NCBI RefSeq assembly: GCF_016801985.1
Contig: NZ_JAEVLS010000002.1
Location: 992,001 to 1,056,000 of the forward strand
Direction of reading: 5' to 3'
Length of the DNA: 64,000 nt
DNA from: Steroidobacter gossypii
GTDB lineage: Bacteria; Pseudomonadota; Gammaproteobacteria; Steroidobacterales; Steroidobacteraceae
Part shown: one piece after another, positions 34,314 through 42,930 of the stretch
Layout: each line of letters starts with the position of its first letter
Position numbering within the stretch: the first letter of the stretch is position 1
Made by a program: the position numbers and the translations under genes
Notes under the pieces: generated by a model
Databases searched by the model: none
What the model saw: the letters and a program-made list of their open reading frames with translations, nothing else
Told to the model about the DNA's origin: nothing

Positions 34314-35072
34314 ATGTCGGACAAGAGCCTGACCCCTGTGCCCCTCGAAATTAGAGACGTGCGCGCGAAGTATGGCAAGCGTGAGGTGCTGAGCGGGGTG
34401 AGTTTGCAGGTGCCGGAGGGGGAGTGGTTTTGTCTGCTCGGGCCGAACGGGGTGGGGAAGAGCACGTTGTTACGTTGTATCAGCGGTGCGCTCTTGCCGT
34501 CAGCGGGAGACTTGCTCGTGGCGGGGCATTCGGTGATCTCGGAGCCGCTCGCGGCTAAGCGACATCTGGGTTATGCGTGCGCGCCCGAGCAGTTGCCGCA
34601 GCTGTTGACGGGACGGCAATGTCTGGAGGTGTATGCGCACGCCAAGGGGCTGCAAGCAATGGACGAAGCGGTCCTGACGTTGGCGCAGGAATTGCGCTTC
34701 GACAGTTATCTGGACGGCTTCGTCGATACCTATTCGCTGGGCACGAGACAGAAGCTGTGCATTCTGCTGGCGCTGGTAGGTGAGCCGGCATTGATCGTGC
34801 TGGATGAGGCGTTCAACGGGCTCGATCCGGCCAGCGCACTGGTCGTAAAGCATCATCTGCAACAGCGGCTGTCCAGCAAACAATGCGCGGTGTTGCTGGC
34901 GACGCATTCACTCGACATCGTGGAGCACTATGCGGACAAGGCGGCGCTGCTCATCGATGGCCGCATCGTCCGCGAGTGGAACGAAAGCGAGATTGCAGCG
35001 TACCGCGTGCAAGGAGATAGTGCGATGGAAACCGCGCTAGCCGCCGCATCGGCCCAGCCGTTTCGCGACTGA
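34314..35072 (+). CDS. ABC transporter ATP-binding protein
   Basis: This 252-residue ATPase carries Walker A G43-PNGVGKST51, a Walker B strand ALIVLDEAF near residue 160 and the switch His in ATHSLDIVEHY. The signature motif reads YSLGTRQKL instead of LSGGQ, as in many CcmA/BcrA-like exporters. The probable membrane partner is the 353-residue protein at 32535-33596, with a toxin-antitoxin module between them. Substrate unknown. Confidence 0.87.
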   Translation: MSDKSLTPVPLEIRDVRAKYGKREVLSGVSLQVPEGEWFCLLGPNGVGKSTLLRCISGALLPSAGDLLVAGHSVISEPLAAKRHLGYACAPEQLPQLLTGRQCLEVYAHAKGLQAMDEAVLTLAQELRFDSYLDGFVDTYSLGTRQKLCILLALVGEPALIVLDEAFNGLDPASALVVKHHLQQRLSSKQCAVLLATHSLDIVEHYADKAALLIDGRIVREWNESEIAAYRVQGDSAMETALAAASAQPFRD

Positions 35073-35122
35073 GACGAGCAGAACCTGAAATCGCTGGCGC
35101 GCTAATCAGCGAGTCCGTTGCG

Positions 35123-35605
35123 TCATGCCTGCGGCGCGCGAGCGCCGACAGAAGCGGTGCGAAGCCAGCGCTGAAACTCAGGCGTGGCGGGATCGCCTTC
35201 CGCCGGCGCCCAGGTGGCGAACTCGGCAGCGGTAGCCGCGTCGTAGGGACCTTCCTTGACTTCGACGAACGCGGCGCCATCGCTCAGCGGGAGCAGCGTG
35301 TGCCACGTTTGTGCAGGCAGCTCGAAGGCGAGATTCGATGTGCCTTCGCCGACCACATCCCGAGCAGTGATCGTGCCCGCAGCGTCGAATACCACGACTT
35401 CGAAGCGGCCGCGCAGGACGCTGCACAACTCCGATTTGGTCAGATGCCGGTGCGGCCGAAAATACGAGTCGGACCGGGCGACGACGACGAAGCGCTGTAC
35501 GGGATCGCTCGAGGACGAGTGCAGATTGTAGTGTGCGCGACGCCGCGGGCTGGTAGCGGCCTTGGCCGCCATTTCATCGAGCAGGGAGATCGAGACCAGC
35601 TTCAT
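35123..35605 (-). CDS. WbuC-like cupin metalloprotein
   Basis: This 160-residue protein belongs to the WbuC cupin family: it has a short N-terminal segment, YNLHSSSSDPVQRFVVVARSD, then the metal-binding HRH of YFRPHRHLTKSEL and a second histidine in LPAQTWHTLLP. WbuC relatives occur with polysaccharide and O-antigen genes, but this copy stands alone, 44 bases upstream of the relA 3' end on the same strand. Its reaction is unknown. Confidence 0.8.
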   Translation of the reverse strand: MKLVSISLLDEMAAKAATSPRRRAHYNLHSSSSDPVQRFVVVARSDSYFRPHRHLTKSELCSVLRGRFEVVVFDAAGTITARDVVGEGTSNLAFELPAQTWHTLLPLSDGAAFVEVKEGPYDAATAAEFATWAPAEGDPATPEFQRWLRTASVGARAPQA

Positions 35606-35649
35606 GAAATCAACCTTGATGAAACGAATCTTGACGAATCAGCCCGTCA

Positions 35650-37812
35650 TCAAACCTTGCGACGAGCGCTGAGCACATTCGGCAGTCCTTGGATGCGGGC
35701 CAGCACCCGAGACAGCTCTTCCAGATCATGCACCGTGATCTTCAGGTTCATGTCGGCGACGCCGTCCATTTCGTGCGTGATCGTATTCATGGCGTGAATG
35801 TTGATCCTGGAATCGGCGAGCACTGCGCTCACGTCCCGCAGCAGACCACGACGGTCGTATGCTCGCACGTTGATGTCCACGGGAAACGAGCGATCGCCGC
35901 CCGAGCCCCACTCAACCGGAATCACACGCTCGGGATTTCCGGCCGCCAGCCGCTTGAAGTTGATGCAGTCGTCGCGATGAATGCTGACGCCGCGGCCCAA
36001 GGTGATGTAGCCATGAATCGGCTCGGGCGGCACAGGGCTGCAGCAGCCGGCGAAGTTCGACAACAGATCGTCCACGCCGTCGATGGTAATGCCGGATGCC
36101 TTCTTCGGCTCGGCCGCTGGCCGGCGAACCACGGGCGTGGGCAGTTCCTGCGGCTTGGCGCGACGTTGCACGGCGCCGCCGATCTGCGCCACGTTGATCT
36201 CGCCTTCACCGATCGCGCGATACAACTGCTCCGCGTTGTCGACCTTGAACTCGCTGATCAACTCCGGCAGCGTCACCGAGTGAACGGCGAGCCGCTGCAG
36301 CTCGCGCTCCAGGATCTGCCGGCCCTGTTGAATGTTCTGCTGCTCGTCCAGCTTGCGAAAGTACGAGCGGACTTTGTTTCGATTGCGCGGCGAGGCGAGA
36401 TAGCCGAGCGAGGGCACCAGCCAGTCCCGACTCGGGTTCAACTGCTTGGCGGTGATGATCTCCACCTGGTCGCCGTTGGCGAGCACCTGATTGAGCGGCA
36501 CCATGCGGCCGTTGACCTTCGCGCCCCGGCAGCGATGGCCTAGATCGGTGTGCACGTGATAAGCAAAGTCGAGCGGGGTTGCGCCTCGCGGCAGATCGAC
36601 GACTTCGCCGCGAGGGGAGATGGCGTAGACGCGATCCTCGAACAGCTCGGACCGCACGCGATCGAGAAACTCGCCTTCGGTTTCTTCACCGCGCTCGCTC
36701 GGCTCGAGCACCTGCCGAAGCCACACGATCTTCTGCTCGTAAGCCGGATTGGCGCGACCGCCTTCCTTGTAACGCCAGTGAGCCGCGACACCCAGCTCGG
36801 CATGCGCATGCATCTCCCGCGTGCGGATCTGCACTTCCAGCGGCAGCTTGCCGGGGCCAATCACCGCGGTGTGCAGCGATCGATACAAGTTGTCTTTGGG
36901 GGTGGCGATGTAGTCGTCGAACTCGCCCGGGATGTACGGCCACATTCCATGCACGATGCCGAGCACGGCGTAGCAGTCCGCGATGCCGTCGACGAGCACG
37001 CGAACGGCGCGCACGTCGTACAGCTGCTCGAACTGCAGCCCCTTGCGCTGCATCTTGCGCCAGATGCTGTAGATGTGCTTTGGACGGCCGGCGATGTCGG
37101 CGTCGTGAATGTTCGCCTTGGCCAGCTCGCCGCGTAATATCTCGATCACCTCGCCGATGTAACGTTCGCGATCCACGCGCTTGGACGCGAGCCAGCCGGC
37201 GATGCGCTTGTAGTTGTCGGGATCGAGATAGCGAAAGCTCAGATCCTCCAGCTCCCACTTCAGTTGCCACACGCCGAGTCGATTGGCGAGCGGCGCATAG
37301 ACCTCGCGCGTTTCGTACGCCAGGCGTTCGCGTTCGGGTTCCGGCGCATCCTTGCTATCGCGCAGTTGCTGCAATTGAGCCGCGAGCTTCACCAACACCA
37401 GACGCGGATCGGTGACGATGGCGAGCAGCATTTTGCGCAAGCCTTCGGCCTGATTGCCCGAGAGCGAAGGAGTGGACCGGCGGCCGCCCGTGGGCATGCT
37501 GATGTTGAGCGAGCCGAGTCGCTGCAACTCGGAGGCGATCCGATTCGCCGGGCCGCTCACCGTGGCGACGGCCTGATCGGGCGTGATCACGTTGGCTTCG
37601 AGCAGCGGCAGGAGCAGGGCGCCGCCGAGGATGTCGTCGTCATCGGTCAGGCCGACCAGGATATCGACGATGGACTGTGCGCGGGCCAGTGCCGCTGCCT
37701 GGAGCGAGCCGTCGCCGATGACGCCGGCCAGCGTGCCCAACAACTCGCGGGCGCGCCGGCGGGCGTTCGCAGTTTGTTCGGTATCGGAGGCGGCAACGTC
37801 GACGGAAGGCAT
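35650..37812 (-). CDS. relA: RelA-type (p)ppGpp synthetase
   Basis: This 720-residue RSH protein makes (p)ppGpp during amino-acid starvation on the ribosome. The N-terminal hydrolase domain lacks the HD...ED metal motifs (LLPLLEANVITPDQ stands there), the monofunctional RelA condition. The synthetase domain (about 220-370) reads KHIYSIWRKMQRKGLQFEQ and LYDVRAVRVLV, followed by TGS (about 385-445; VVDLPRGATPLDFAYHVH), a zinc-finger-like and helical region and a C-terminal ACT domain (about 645-720). The length agrees with E. coli RelA (744). A bifunctional SpoT must be encoded elsewhere. Confidence 0.94.
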   Translation of the reverse strand: MPSVDVAASDTEQTANARRRARELLGTLAGVIGDGSLQAAALARAQSIVDILVGLTDDDDILGGALLLPLLEANVITPDQAVATVSGPANRIASELQRLGSLNISMPTGGRRSTPSLSGNQAEGLRKMLLAIVTDPRLVLVKLAAQLQQLRDSKDAPEPERERLAYETREVYAPLANRLGVWQLKWELEDLSFRYLDPDNYKRIAGWLASKRVDRERYIGEVIEILRGELAKANIHDADIAGRPKHIYSIWRKMQRKGLQFEQLYDVRAVRVLVDGIADCYAVLGIVHGMWPYIPGEFDDYIATPKDNLYRSLHTAVIGPGKLPLEVQIRTREMHAHAELGVAAHWRYKEGGRANPAYEQKIVWLRQVLEPSERGEETEGEFLDRVRSELFEDRVYAISPRGEVVDLPRGATPLDFAYHVHTDLGHRCRGAKVNGRMVPLNQVLANGDQVEIITAKQLNPSRDWLVPSLGYLASPRNRNKVRSYFRKLDEQQNIQQGRQILERELQRLAVHSVTLPELISEFKVDNAEQLYRAIGEGEINVAQIGGAVQRRAKPQELPTPVVRRPAAEPKKASGITIDGVDDLLSNFAGCCSPVPPEPIHGYITLGRGVSIHRDDCINFKRLAAGNPERVIPVEWGSGGDRSFPVDINVRAYDRRGLLRDVSAVLADSRINIHAMNTITHEMDGVADMNLKITVHDLEELSRVLARIQGLPNVLSARRKV

Positions 37813-38006
37813 GACTCAAATCGGCTCGGGTCCGGAAAATCGGGTCGAAGAACGTGGATCGTGTCGGTTTGTAGCCGTTGCCGGTATCATACCGGCTTCG
37901 AAACCCACAACCTGCGGTCAGGCCCGCCGGTTACAAGCGGAGGGAGTCCTTGCGCAGAGTCAGGCGCCCGAAAAGTCTTGCTGAGCTCAATCTCGCTCGA
38001 GGCGAC

Positions 38007-38570
38007 GTGACGTTACCTGCCGCGTTCGTGAGGGTTCAGCAACCGTCGGCGACGCCGCCTGCACGAGTGCGAATTCTGGGCCTGGACCCCGGCTCGTTGT
38101 GCACGGGTTACGCCGTCATCGAAACCGGTCCCCGGGTGACCTATCTGGTGAGCGGCTCGATCCGGGCCAGGGGGGCGGCGCTGTCGGATCGGCTTCAGGA
38201 AATTTTTGCCGGCGTGGATAAGCTCGCCAACGAGTATCAGCCGGACGAAGTGGCCATCGAGCGCGTGTTCATGCATCGCAATGCCGACAGCGCATTGAAA
38301 CTCGGCCAGGCTCGAGGCGCGGCGCTGAGTGCGACTTTTGCCGTGCGCCCGCGTGTTTTTGAGTACGCTCCGCGCGAGGTGAAGCTGGCGGTGGTGGGCA
38401 CGGGTGGAGCGCAGAAGGAACAAGTACAGCTGATGGTGCGACGTTTGTTGAATCTCACCGGCCCGATGGGCGCCGACGCCGCCGACGCGCTGGCGATCGC
38501 GCTCTGTCATGCGCATTCGCGCAATCTCAGCGGTCAGCTGCACCGGCTCGCAGCAGGCTCGGCGCGATGA
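38007..38570 (+). CDS. ruvC: Crossover junction endodeoxyribonuclease RuvC
   Basis: This 187-residue nuclease resolves Holliday junctions together with RuvAB. The catalytic acidic residues are visible in ILGLDPGS, AIERVFMHRNADSALKLGQARG and MGADAADALAIAL. The start is uncertain: GTG 38007 has GAGG four bases upstream and gives a 20-residue extension, whereas GTG 38067 gives a 167-residue protein close to the usual 173. It overlaps ruvA by ATGA, so the two are coupled. Confidence 0.92.
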   Translation: MTLPAAFVRVQQPSATPPARVRILGLDPGSLCTGYAVIETGPRVTYLVSGSIRARGAALSDRLQEIFAGVDKLANEYQPDEVAIERVFMHRNADSALKLGQARGAALSATFAVRPRVFEYAPREVKLAVVGTGGAQKEQVQLMVRRLLNLTGPMGADAADALAIALCHAHSRNLSGQLHRLAAGSAR

Positions 38571-39172
38571 TCGGTTTTCTGCGCGGTCGGCTGACCGCCA
38601 AGGCTCCTCCGCAGCTGGTGATCGATGTGGGCGGCGTCGGCTACGAGCTGGAAGCGCCCATGTCCACGTTCTACGGCCTGCCGGCGACTGGCGCGGACGT
38701 TCATCTGTTCACCCACCTGGTGGTGCGGGAGGATGCGCACATCCTGTTCGGCTTCGGCACCGAGCGCGAACGCCGCCTGTTTCGCGAGCTGCTGAAAGTT
38801 TCCAATGTGGGGCCGAAGCTGGCGCTCGCCCTGTTATCGGGCATGACGGTCGATGCGTTTCTCATGTGCATCGAGGCGCAGGATGTGGACACCCTGGTGC
38901 GCACGCCCGGCGTCGGCCGCAAGACCGCCGAACGCCTGGTGGTCGAGATGCGCGACCGGGTGAAGGGTTTTGGCGACACCGGCCTGGCGGTGTTGCCCAC
39001 CGGTGGAACCGCCGAGGCTACGATTGGTCCACAGGCGGAGGCTTTCAGTGCGCTGGTGGCGCTGGGCTACAAGCCCGCCGAGGTGACCCGTCTGCTGAAG
39101 GCGGTGGACGCCTCGGTGCAGACCACCGAGGAAATCATTCGCCGGGCACTGCAGGCCGCGGCCACCCGGTAA
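38567..39172 (+). CDS. ruvA: Holliday junction branch migration protein RuvA
   Basis: This 201-residue protein has an OB-fold (about 1-62; MIGFLRGRLTAKAPPQLVIDV), tandem helix-hairpin-helix motifs (about 70-140; LLKVSNVGPKLALALLSG and RTPGVGRKTAERLVVEM) and a C-terminal domain III (about 155-200) that binds RuvB. It forms the tetramer that holds the junction. The start overlaps the ruvC stop, and ruvB follows after 54 bases of short CAACGACC-like repeats. Confidence 0.96.
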   Translation: MIGFLRGRLTAKAPPQLVIDVGGVGYELEAPMSTFYGLPATGADVHLFTHLVVREDAHILFGFGTERERRLFRELLKVSNVGPKLALALLSGMTVDAFLMCIEAQDVDTLVRTPGVGRKTAERLVVEMRDRVKGFGDTGLAVLPTGGTAEATIGPQAEAFSALVALGYKPAEVTRLLKAVDASVQTTEEIIRRALQAAATR

Positions 39173-39226
39173 GCCCCTAGCAACGACCAATCAGCAACCA
39201 CCGACCGGGCAACGACCGACCAGGGC

Positions 39227-40261
39227 ATGATCGAGCAGGACCGCATCGTTTCCGCCGCCTCGCAGGGCGATGAAGCAGCCTTCGACCGCGCCGTGCGGCC
39301 GAAGAAGCTGGCCGACTACGTCGGTCAGTCGGCGGTCAAGACGCAGATGGAAATATTCATCCAGGCGGCCCGCAATCGTAAGGAAGCGCTGGATCACGTG
39401 CTGATCTTCGGTCCACCCGGCCTGGGCAAGACCACGCTGGCCAACATCGTCGCCAACGAGCTCGGCGTGAATCTGCGCCAGACCTCGGGCCCGGTGATCG
39501 AGCGCGCCGGCGACCTGGCGGCGCTGCTCACCAATCTGCAGGCCAACGACGTGCTGTTCGTGGACGAGATCCATCGTTTGAGCCCGGTGGTCGAGGAGAT
39601 CCTGTATCCGGCGATGGAAGACTTTCAGCTGGACATCATGATCGGCGAAGGGCCCGGCGCGCGCTCGATCAAGCTGGACCTGCCGCCGTTCACGCTGATC
39701 GGCGCGACCACGCGGGCGGGCTTGCTGACCTCGCCGTTGCGCGATCGTTTCGGCATCGTGCAGCGGCTCGAGTTCTACGATCATGCCGAGCTGACGCGCA
39801 TCGTGAAGCGCTCGGCCGGGCTGCTCGGCGTGCCGGCGGAGGAAGCCGGCTCGAGCCGGATTGCGCAGCGGTCGCGGGGAACTCCCCGCATCGCCAATCG
39901 ATTGCTCCGGCGCGTGCGCGACTATGCCGAGGTGCGCGCCGGCGGGCGGATTACCGATGAAGTCGCCCAGGCGGCGCTCGATATGCTGGACGTGGATCCG
40001 CTGGGGTTCGATCTCATGGATCGCAAGCTGCTGCTGACCATCATCGAAAAATTCGACGGCGGCCCGGTGGGCGTGGAAAGCCTGTCGGCGGCGCTCGGAG
40101 AAGAGCGCGGCACCATCGAAGATGTGATCGAGCCGTATCTGATCCAGCAAGGTTTCATCATGCGCACCGCGCGCGGTCGGGTGGCCACGCGCATGGCGTA
40201 TCAGCATTTCGGCCTGAAGTCGCCCGAGCGGCCGGGCACCGGCGAGCTGTTTGGAGATTGA
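39227..40261 (+). CDS. ruvB: Holliday junction branch migration ATPase RuvB
   Basis: This 344-residue AAA+ motor drives branch migration with RuvA. Visible features are [15 protein letters not shown], Walker [10 protein letters not shown], Walker [11 protein letters not shown], sensor 1 LIGATTRAG, the arginine finger region SPLRDRFG and a C-terminal winged helix (about 260-335). It is a standard-length family member. Its stop lies eight bases before the YbgC start. Confidence 0.97.
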   Translation: MIEQDRIVSAASQGDEAAFDRAVRPKKLADYVGQSAVKTQMEIFIQAARNRKEALDHVLIFGPPGLGKTTLANIVANELGVNLRQTSGPVIERAGDLAALLTNLQANDVLFVDEIHRLSPVVEEILYPAMEDFQLDIMIGEGPGARSIKLDLPPFTLIGATTRAGLLTSPLRDRFGIVQRLEFYDHAELTRIVKRSAGLLGVPAEEAGSSRIAQRSRGTPRIANRLLRRVRDYAEVRAGGRITDEVAQAALDMLDVDPLGFDLMDRKLLLTIIEKFDGGPVGVESLSAALGEERGTIEDVIEPYLIQQGFIMRTARGRVATRMAYQHFGLKSPERPGTGELFGD

Positions 40262-40269
40262 CGGGGCGC

Positions 40270-40746
40270 ATGGCTGCGAGATCGGATATTCCATCGGCGA
40301 TGAATGTTTCCTCCACGTCGTCTTCAGGGTCGTCGGCGTCGGATGCGGCGCGGCCGTTCGCCTGGCCGATTCGTATCTATTGGGAAGACACCGATGCCGG
40401 CGGCATCGTGTATTACGCCAACTATCTGAAGTTCATGGAACGCGCGCGCACTGAATGGCTGCGCGCCGCCGGCATCGAGCAGCTGCCGTTGAAGGAGCAG
40501 CACGGACTGATGTTCGTGGTGGTCGACATCGAGGCGCACTATCGCAAGCCGGCTCGTTATGGCGACGAATTGCTGGTGACATGCGAGGTCGCGGATCGCA
40601 CTCGCGCCAGCTTCACCTTTCAGCAGCAGGTGTTTCGCGGCGGCCTCGACGGCGAGCTGCTGGTCGAAGGCAAGGTGCGCGTGGCGAGCCTCGATGCGGT
40701 GAGCTTGCGGCCGACGGCGATGCCAAAGAATCTAATTCGGGAGTGA
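40270..40746 (+). CDS. ybgC: Tol-Pal associated acyl-CoA thioesterase YbgC
   Basis: This 158-residue hot-dog-fold thioesterase shows the family's catalytic region IYWEDTDAGGIVYYANYLKFMERARTEWLR (key parts WEDTDAGGIVYYANY and ERARTEWL). It hydrolyses short acyl-CoAs and typically leads the tol-pal operon. The first 35 residues are a Ser-rich extension beyond the usual start, so translation may instead begin at ATG 40300. The stop overlaps the TolQ start. Confidence 0.92.
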   Translation: MAARSDIPSAMNVSSTSSSGSSASDAARPFAWPIRIYWEDTDAGGIVYYANYLKFMERARTEWLRAAGIEQLPLKEQHGLMFVVVDIEAHYRKPARYGDELLVTCEVADRTRASFTFQQQVFRGGLDGELLVEGKVRVASLDAVSLRPTAMPKNLIRE

Positions 40747-41471
40747 TGGGAATGATGTCAGAGAACCTGAATCCTCTGGAGCTGGTGCTGAACGCCAGCA
40801 TCGTGGTGCAGATCGTGATGGCTCTGCTGCTGCTGGCCTCGCTGGTGTCGTGGTCCATCATGCTGCGCAAACGCGCCGAGCTGAATCGCGCGCGCGCCGA
40901 TGCCGATCGCTTCGAGGAAACGTTCTGGTCGGGCGGCGATCTCACCGCGATGTTTCGTTCCATCGATCAGAGCCGCCGGGTCACCAAGGGCATGGAGGCG
41001 ATTTTCGAGCAGGGCTTTCGCGAGTTTTCGCGCTTGCGCCAGCAGGGCGGCATCGCCTCCGCGCAGCTGATCGAAGGCGCTCGTCGCGGCATGCGCGTCG
41101 CCTTGTTGAAAGAGAGCGATCGACTGGAGCTGGGCCTGTCGATGCTCGCCACCATCGGCTCGACCAGCCCGTACATCGGCCTGTTCGGCACGGTGTGGGG
41201 CATCATGAATGCGTTCCATGGGCTGGGTAACGTGCAGCAGGCGACGCTCGCCATGGTCGCGCCGGGCATCACCGAAGCTTTGATCGCGACCGCGATGGGT
41301 CTGTTTGCCGCCATTCCGGCGGTCGTCGCATACAACCGTTATGCCGACCAGGTCAGCCGCGTGGAGGTTCGTTACGACACCTTCGTCGAAGAGCTCTCGA
41401 CCATTCTGCAGCGACACGCGGCGGCTCCGCGTGAGACGCAGCGCGGCCTCGGCGCCGAGGCGCACGGATGA
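40746..41471 (+). CDS. tolQ: Tol-Pal system proton channel subunit TolQ
   Basis: This 241-residue inner-membrane protein (MotA/ExbB family) has three membrane helices (about 16-38, 140-165 and 175-200) and the conserved IGSTSPYIGLFGTVWGIMNAF segment (STSPYIGLFGTVWGIM is the signature). With TolR it turns proton flow into force on TolA for outer-membrane constriction at division. Three ATGs cluster at 40746, 40752 and 40755; the first overlaps the ybgC stop and is used here, while GGGAG fits the second better. Confidence 0.95.
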   Translation: MGMMSENLNPLELVLNASIVVQIVMALLLLASLVSWSIMLRKRAELNRARADADRFEETFWSGGDLTAMFRSIDQSRRVTKGMEAIFEQGFREFSRLRQQGGIASAQLIEGARRGMRVALLKESDRLELGLSMLATIGSTSPYIGLFGTVWGIMNAFHGLGNVQQATLAMVAPGITEALIATAMGLFAAIPAVVAYNRYADQVSRVEVRYDTFVEELSTILQRHAAAPRETQRGLGAEAHG

Positions 41472-41926
41472 GCCCGATGAATGCCCGCCGCGGCAAACGG
41501 ATGATGGCCGAGATCAACGTCGTGCCTTACATCGACGTGATGCTCGTGTTGCTGATCATTTTCATGATCACCGCCCCCATGCTCACCCAGGGCATCAAGG
41601 TGGATCTGCCGAAGGCCGGCGCCGAGCCGCTGCCCGAGGAGCTGATGCGTCAGCATCAGCCGCTGATCCTGAGCGTCGATGCCGGCGGTCAGTACTACTT
41701 GAACATCGGCTCCAACGAGGAATCCCCTCTCGAGGAGAGCGCGGTGATCGAGCGAGTGTCGGCCGTGCTGGGCCGTGAGCCGCAGACACCGGTGCTGGTC
41801 AAAGCCGATACCAACGTTCCTTATGGACGCGTGGTCACCGGCATGGTGTTGCTCCAGGAAGCCGGCGCGGAGAAGGTGGGGTTCATTACCGACCCGGCCG
41901 ACGTGCGGGATCCGAAGCAGCGCTGA
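41468..41926 (+). CDS. tolR: Tol-Pal system protein TolR
   Basis: This 152-residue ExbD-family protein has one membrane helix (about 20-42) with the proton-relay Asp in INVVPYIDVMLVLLIIFMI and a periplasmic domain ending in TDPADVRDPKQR. It pairs with TolQ to form the proton channel. Its start overlaps the tolQ stop by ATGA. Confidence 0.95.
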   Translation: MSPMNARRGKRMMAEINVVPYIDVMLVLLIIFMITAPMLTQGIKVDLPKAGAEPLPEELMRQHQPLILSVDAGGQYYLNIGSNEESPLEESAVIERVSAVLGREPQTPVLVKADTNVPYGRVVTGMVLLQEAGAEKVGFITDPADVRDPKQR

Positions 41927-41974
41927 ACCACCCTGGCCGAGCGTCACATCAGACCCGTTCATCAACAGGGCCTC

Positions 41975-42889
41975 ATGGTCGATTTCATCAAACAACACTG
42001 GCAGTACTTCATCGGCGCGTTGCTGCTGCACGCCGTGTTCGCCGGTATCTTCGGACTCACCATGCTGAACATGCAGCGCTCGCCGCCGCCGGTGCAGCTG
42101 GCGATCCAAGCGGTGGTGGTCGATCCGGCGACCCTCAACGACGCGGCTCGTCAGCAGCGCCAGCGGCGCGAACGCGATCGCGCCCTGCAACAGCAGCGCG
42201 AGGCCGAGGCGCAGCGTCAGCGCGAACAACAGGCTGAACAGCAGCGTCGCGAACAGGAAGAGACTGCGCGCAAGCAGCAGGAAGAGACTGCTCGGCGGGA
42301 AGTGGAACAACGGGCCGAGCAGGAGCGTCAGATCGAATTGAAGCAGCGCCAGGAGGCTGAACAGCGCCGCCTGGCGGAAGAGCAACAATTGCGCGAACGG
42401 CAGGAGGCGGAAAAGAAGCGCGCCGCCGAGGAGGCCGAACGCAAGCGACAGGCCGAGGCGGAGGCCAAGCGCCTGGCCGAGATCCAGCGCAAGCAACAGG
42501 AAGAAGCCGAACGACGCCGAGCCGCCGAGGAAGCCCGTTTGCAACAAGCTCGCGAGTCCGACCTGATGCGTCAGCTGGAGGAAGAGGAGGCCGCCGCGGC
42601 CGCGCGTAGCTCGCCGGAGATGGCGCAATACATTGCGATGATCCGGCAGCAGGTGGAGCGCCGGTGGAAGCGGCCGCTTTCGGCACGAGACGACTTGCAA
42701 TGCGAGGTCCGCGTGCGGCAGACGCCCGCGGGTGTCGTGCTATCGGTGCAGATCGGCACCTGCAACGGCGACGCGGCCGTGAAGCAATCGATCCAGAACG
42801 CGGTGCAGAGCGCGTCGCCCCTGCCGCTGCCGTCCAATCCGCGTCTGTTCGACGCGAATCTCACTTTCGTCTTCAGGCCCGCCGGCTAG
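41975..42889 (+). CDS. tolA: Tol-Pal system protein TolA
   Basis: This 304-residue protein has an N-terminal membrane helix (about 10-32) containing the Ser/His-like face used by TolQR, a long charged Glu/Gln/Arg/Ala-rich helix (about 55-205) spanning the periplasm and a compact C-terminal domain III (about 210-304; MAQYIAMIRQQVERRW). It links the inner-membrane motor to Pal and TolB. Homopolymer-like repeats in the middle make length variation likely. Confidence 0.94.
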   Translation: MVDFIKQHWQYFIGALLLHAVFAGIFGLTMLNMQRSPPPVQLAIQAVVVDPATLNDAARQQRQRRERDRALQQQREAEAQRQREQQAEQQRREQEETARKQQEETARREVEQRAEQERQIELKQRQEAEQRRLAEEQQLRERQEAEKKRAAEEAERKRQAEAEAKRLAEIQRKQQEEAERRRAAEEARLQQARESDLMRQLEEEEAAAAARSSPEMAQYIAMIRQQVERRWKRPLSARDDLQCEVRVRQTPAGVVLSVQIGTCNGDAAVKQSIQNAVQSASPLPLPSNPRLFDANLTFVFRPAG

Positions 42890-42930
42890 CGCGTGCGGCC
42901 ATCCGATTTTGCTCGAAGGAGCCGTTACTG

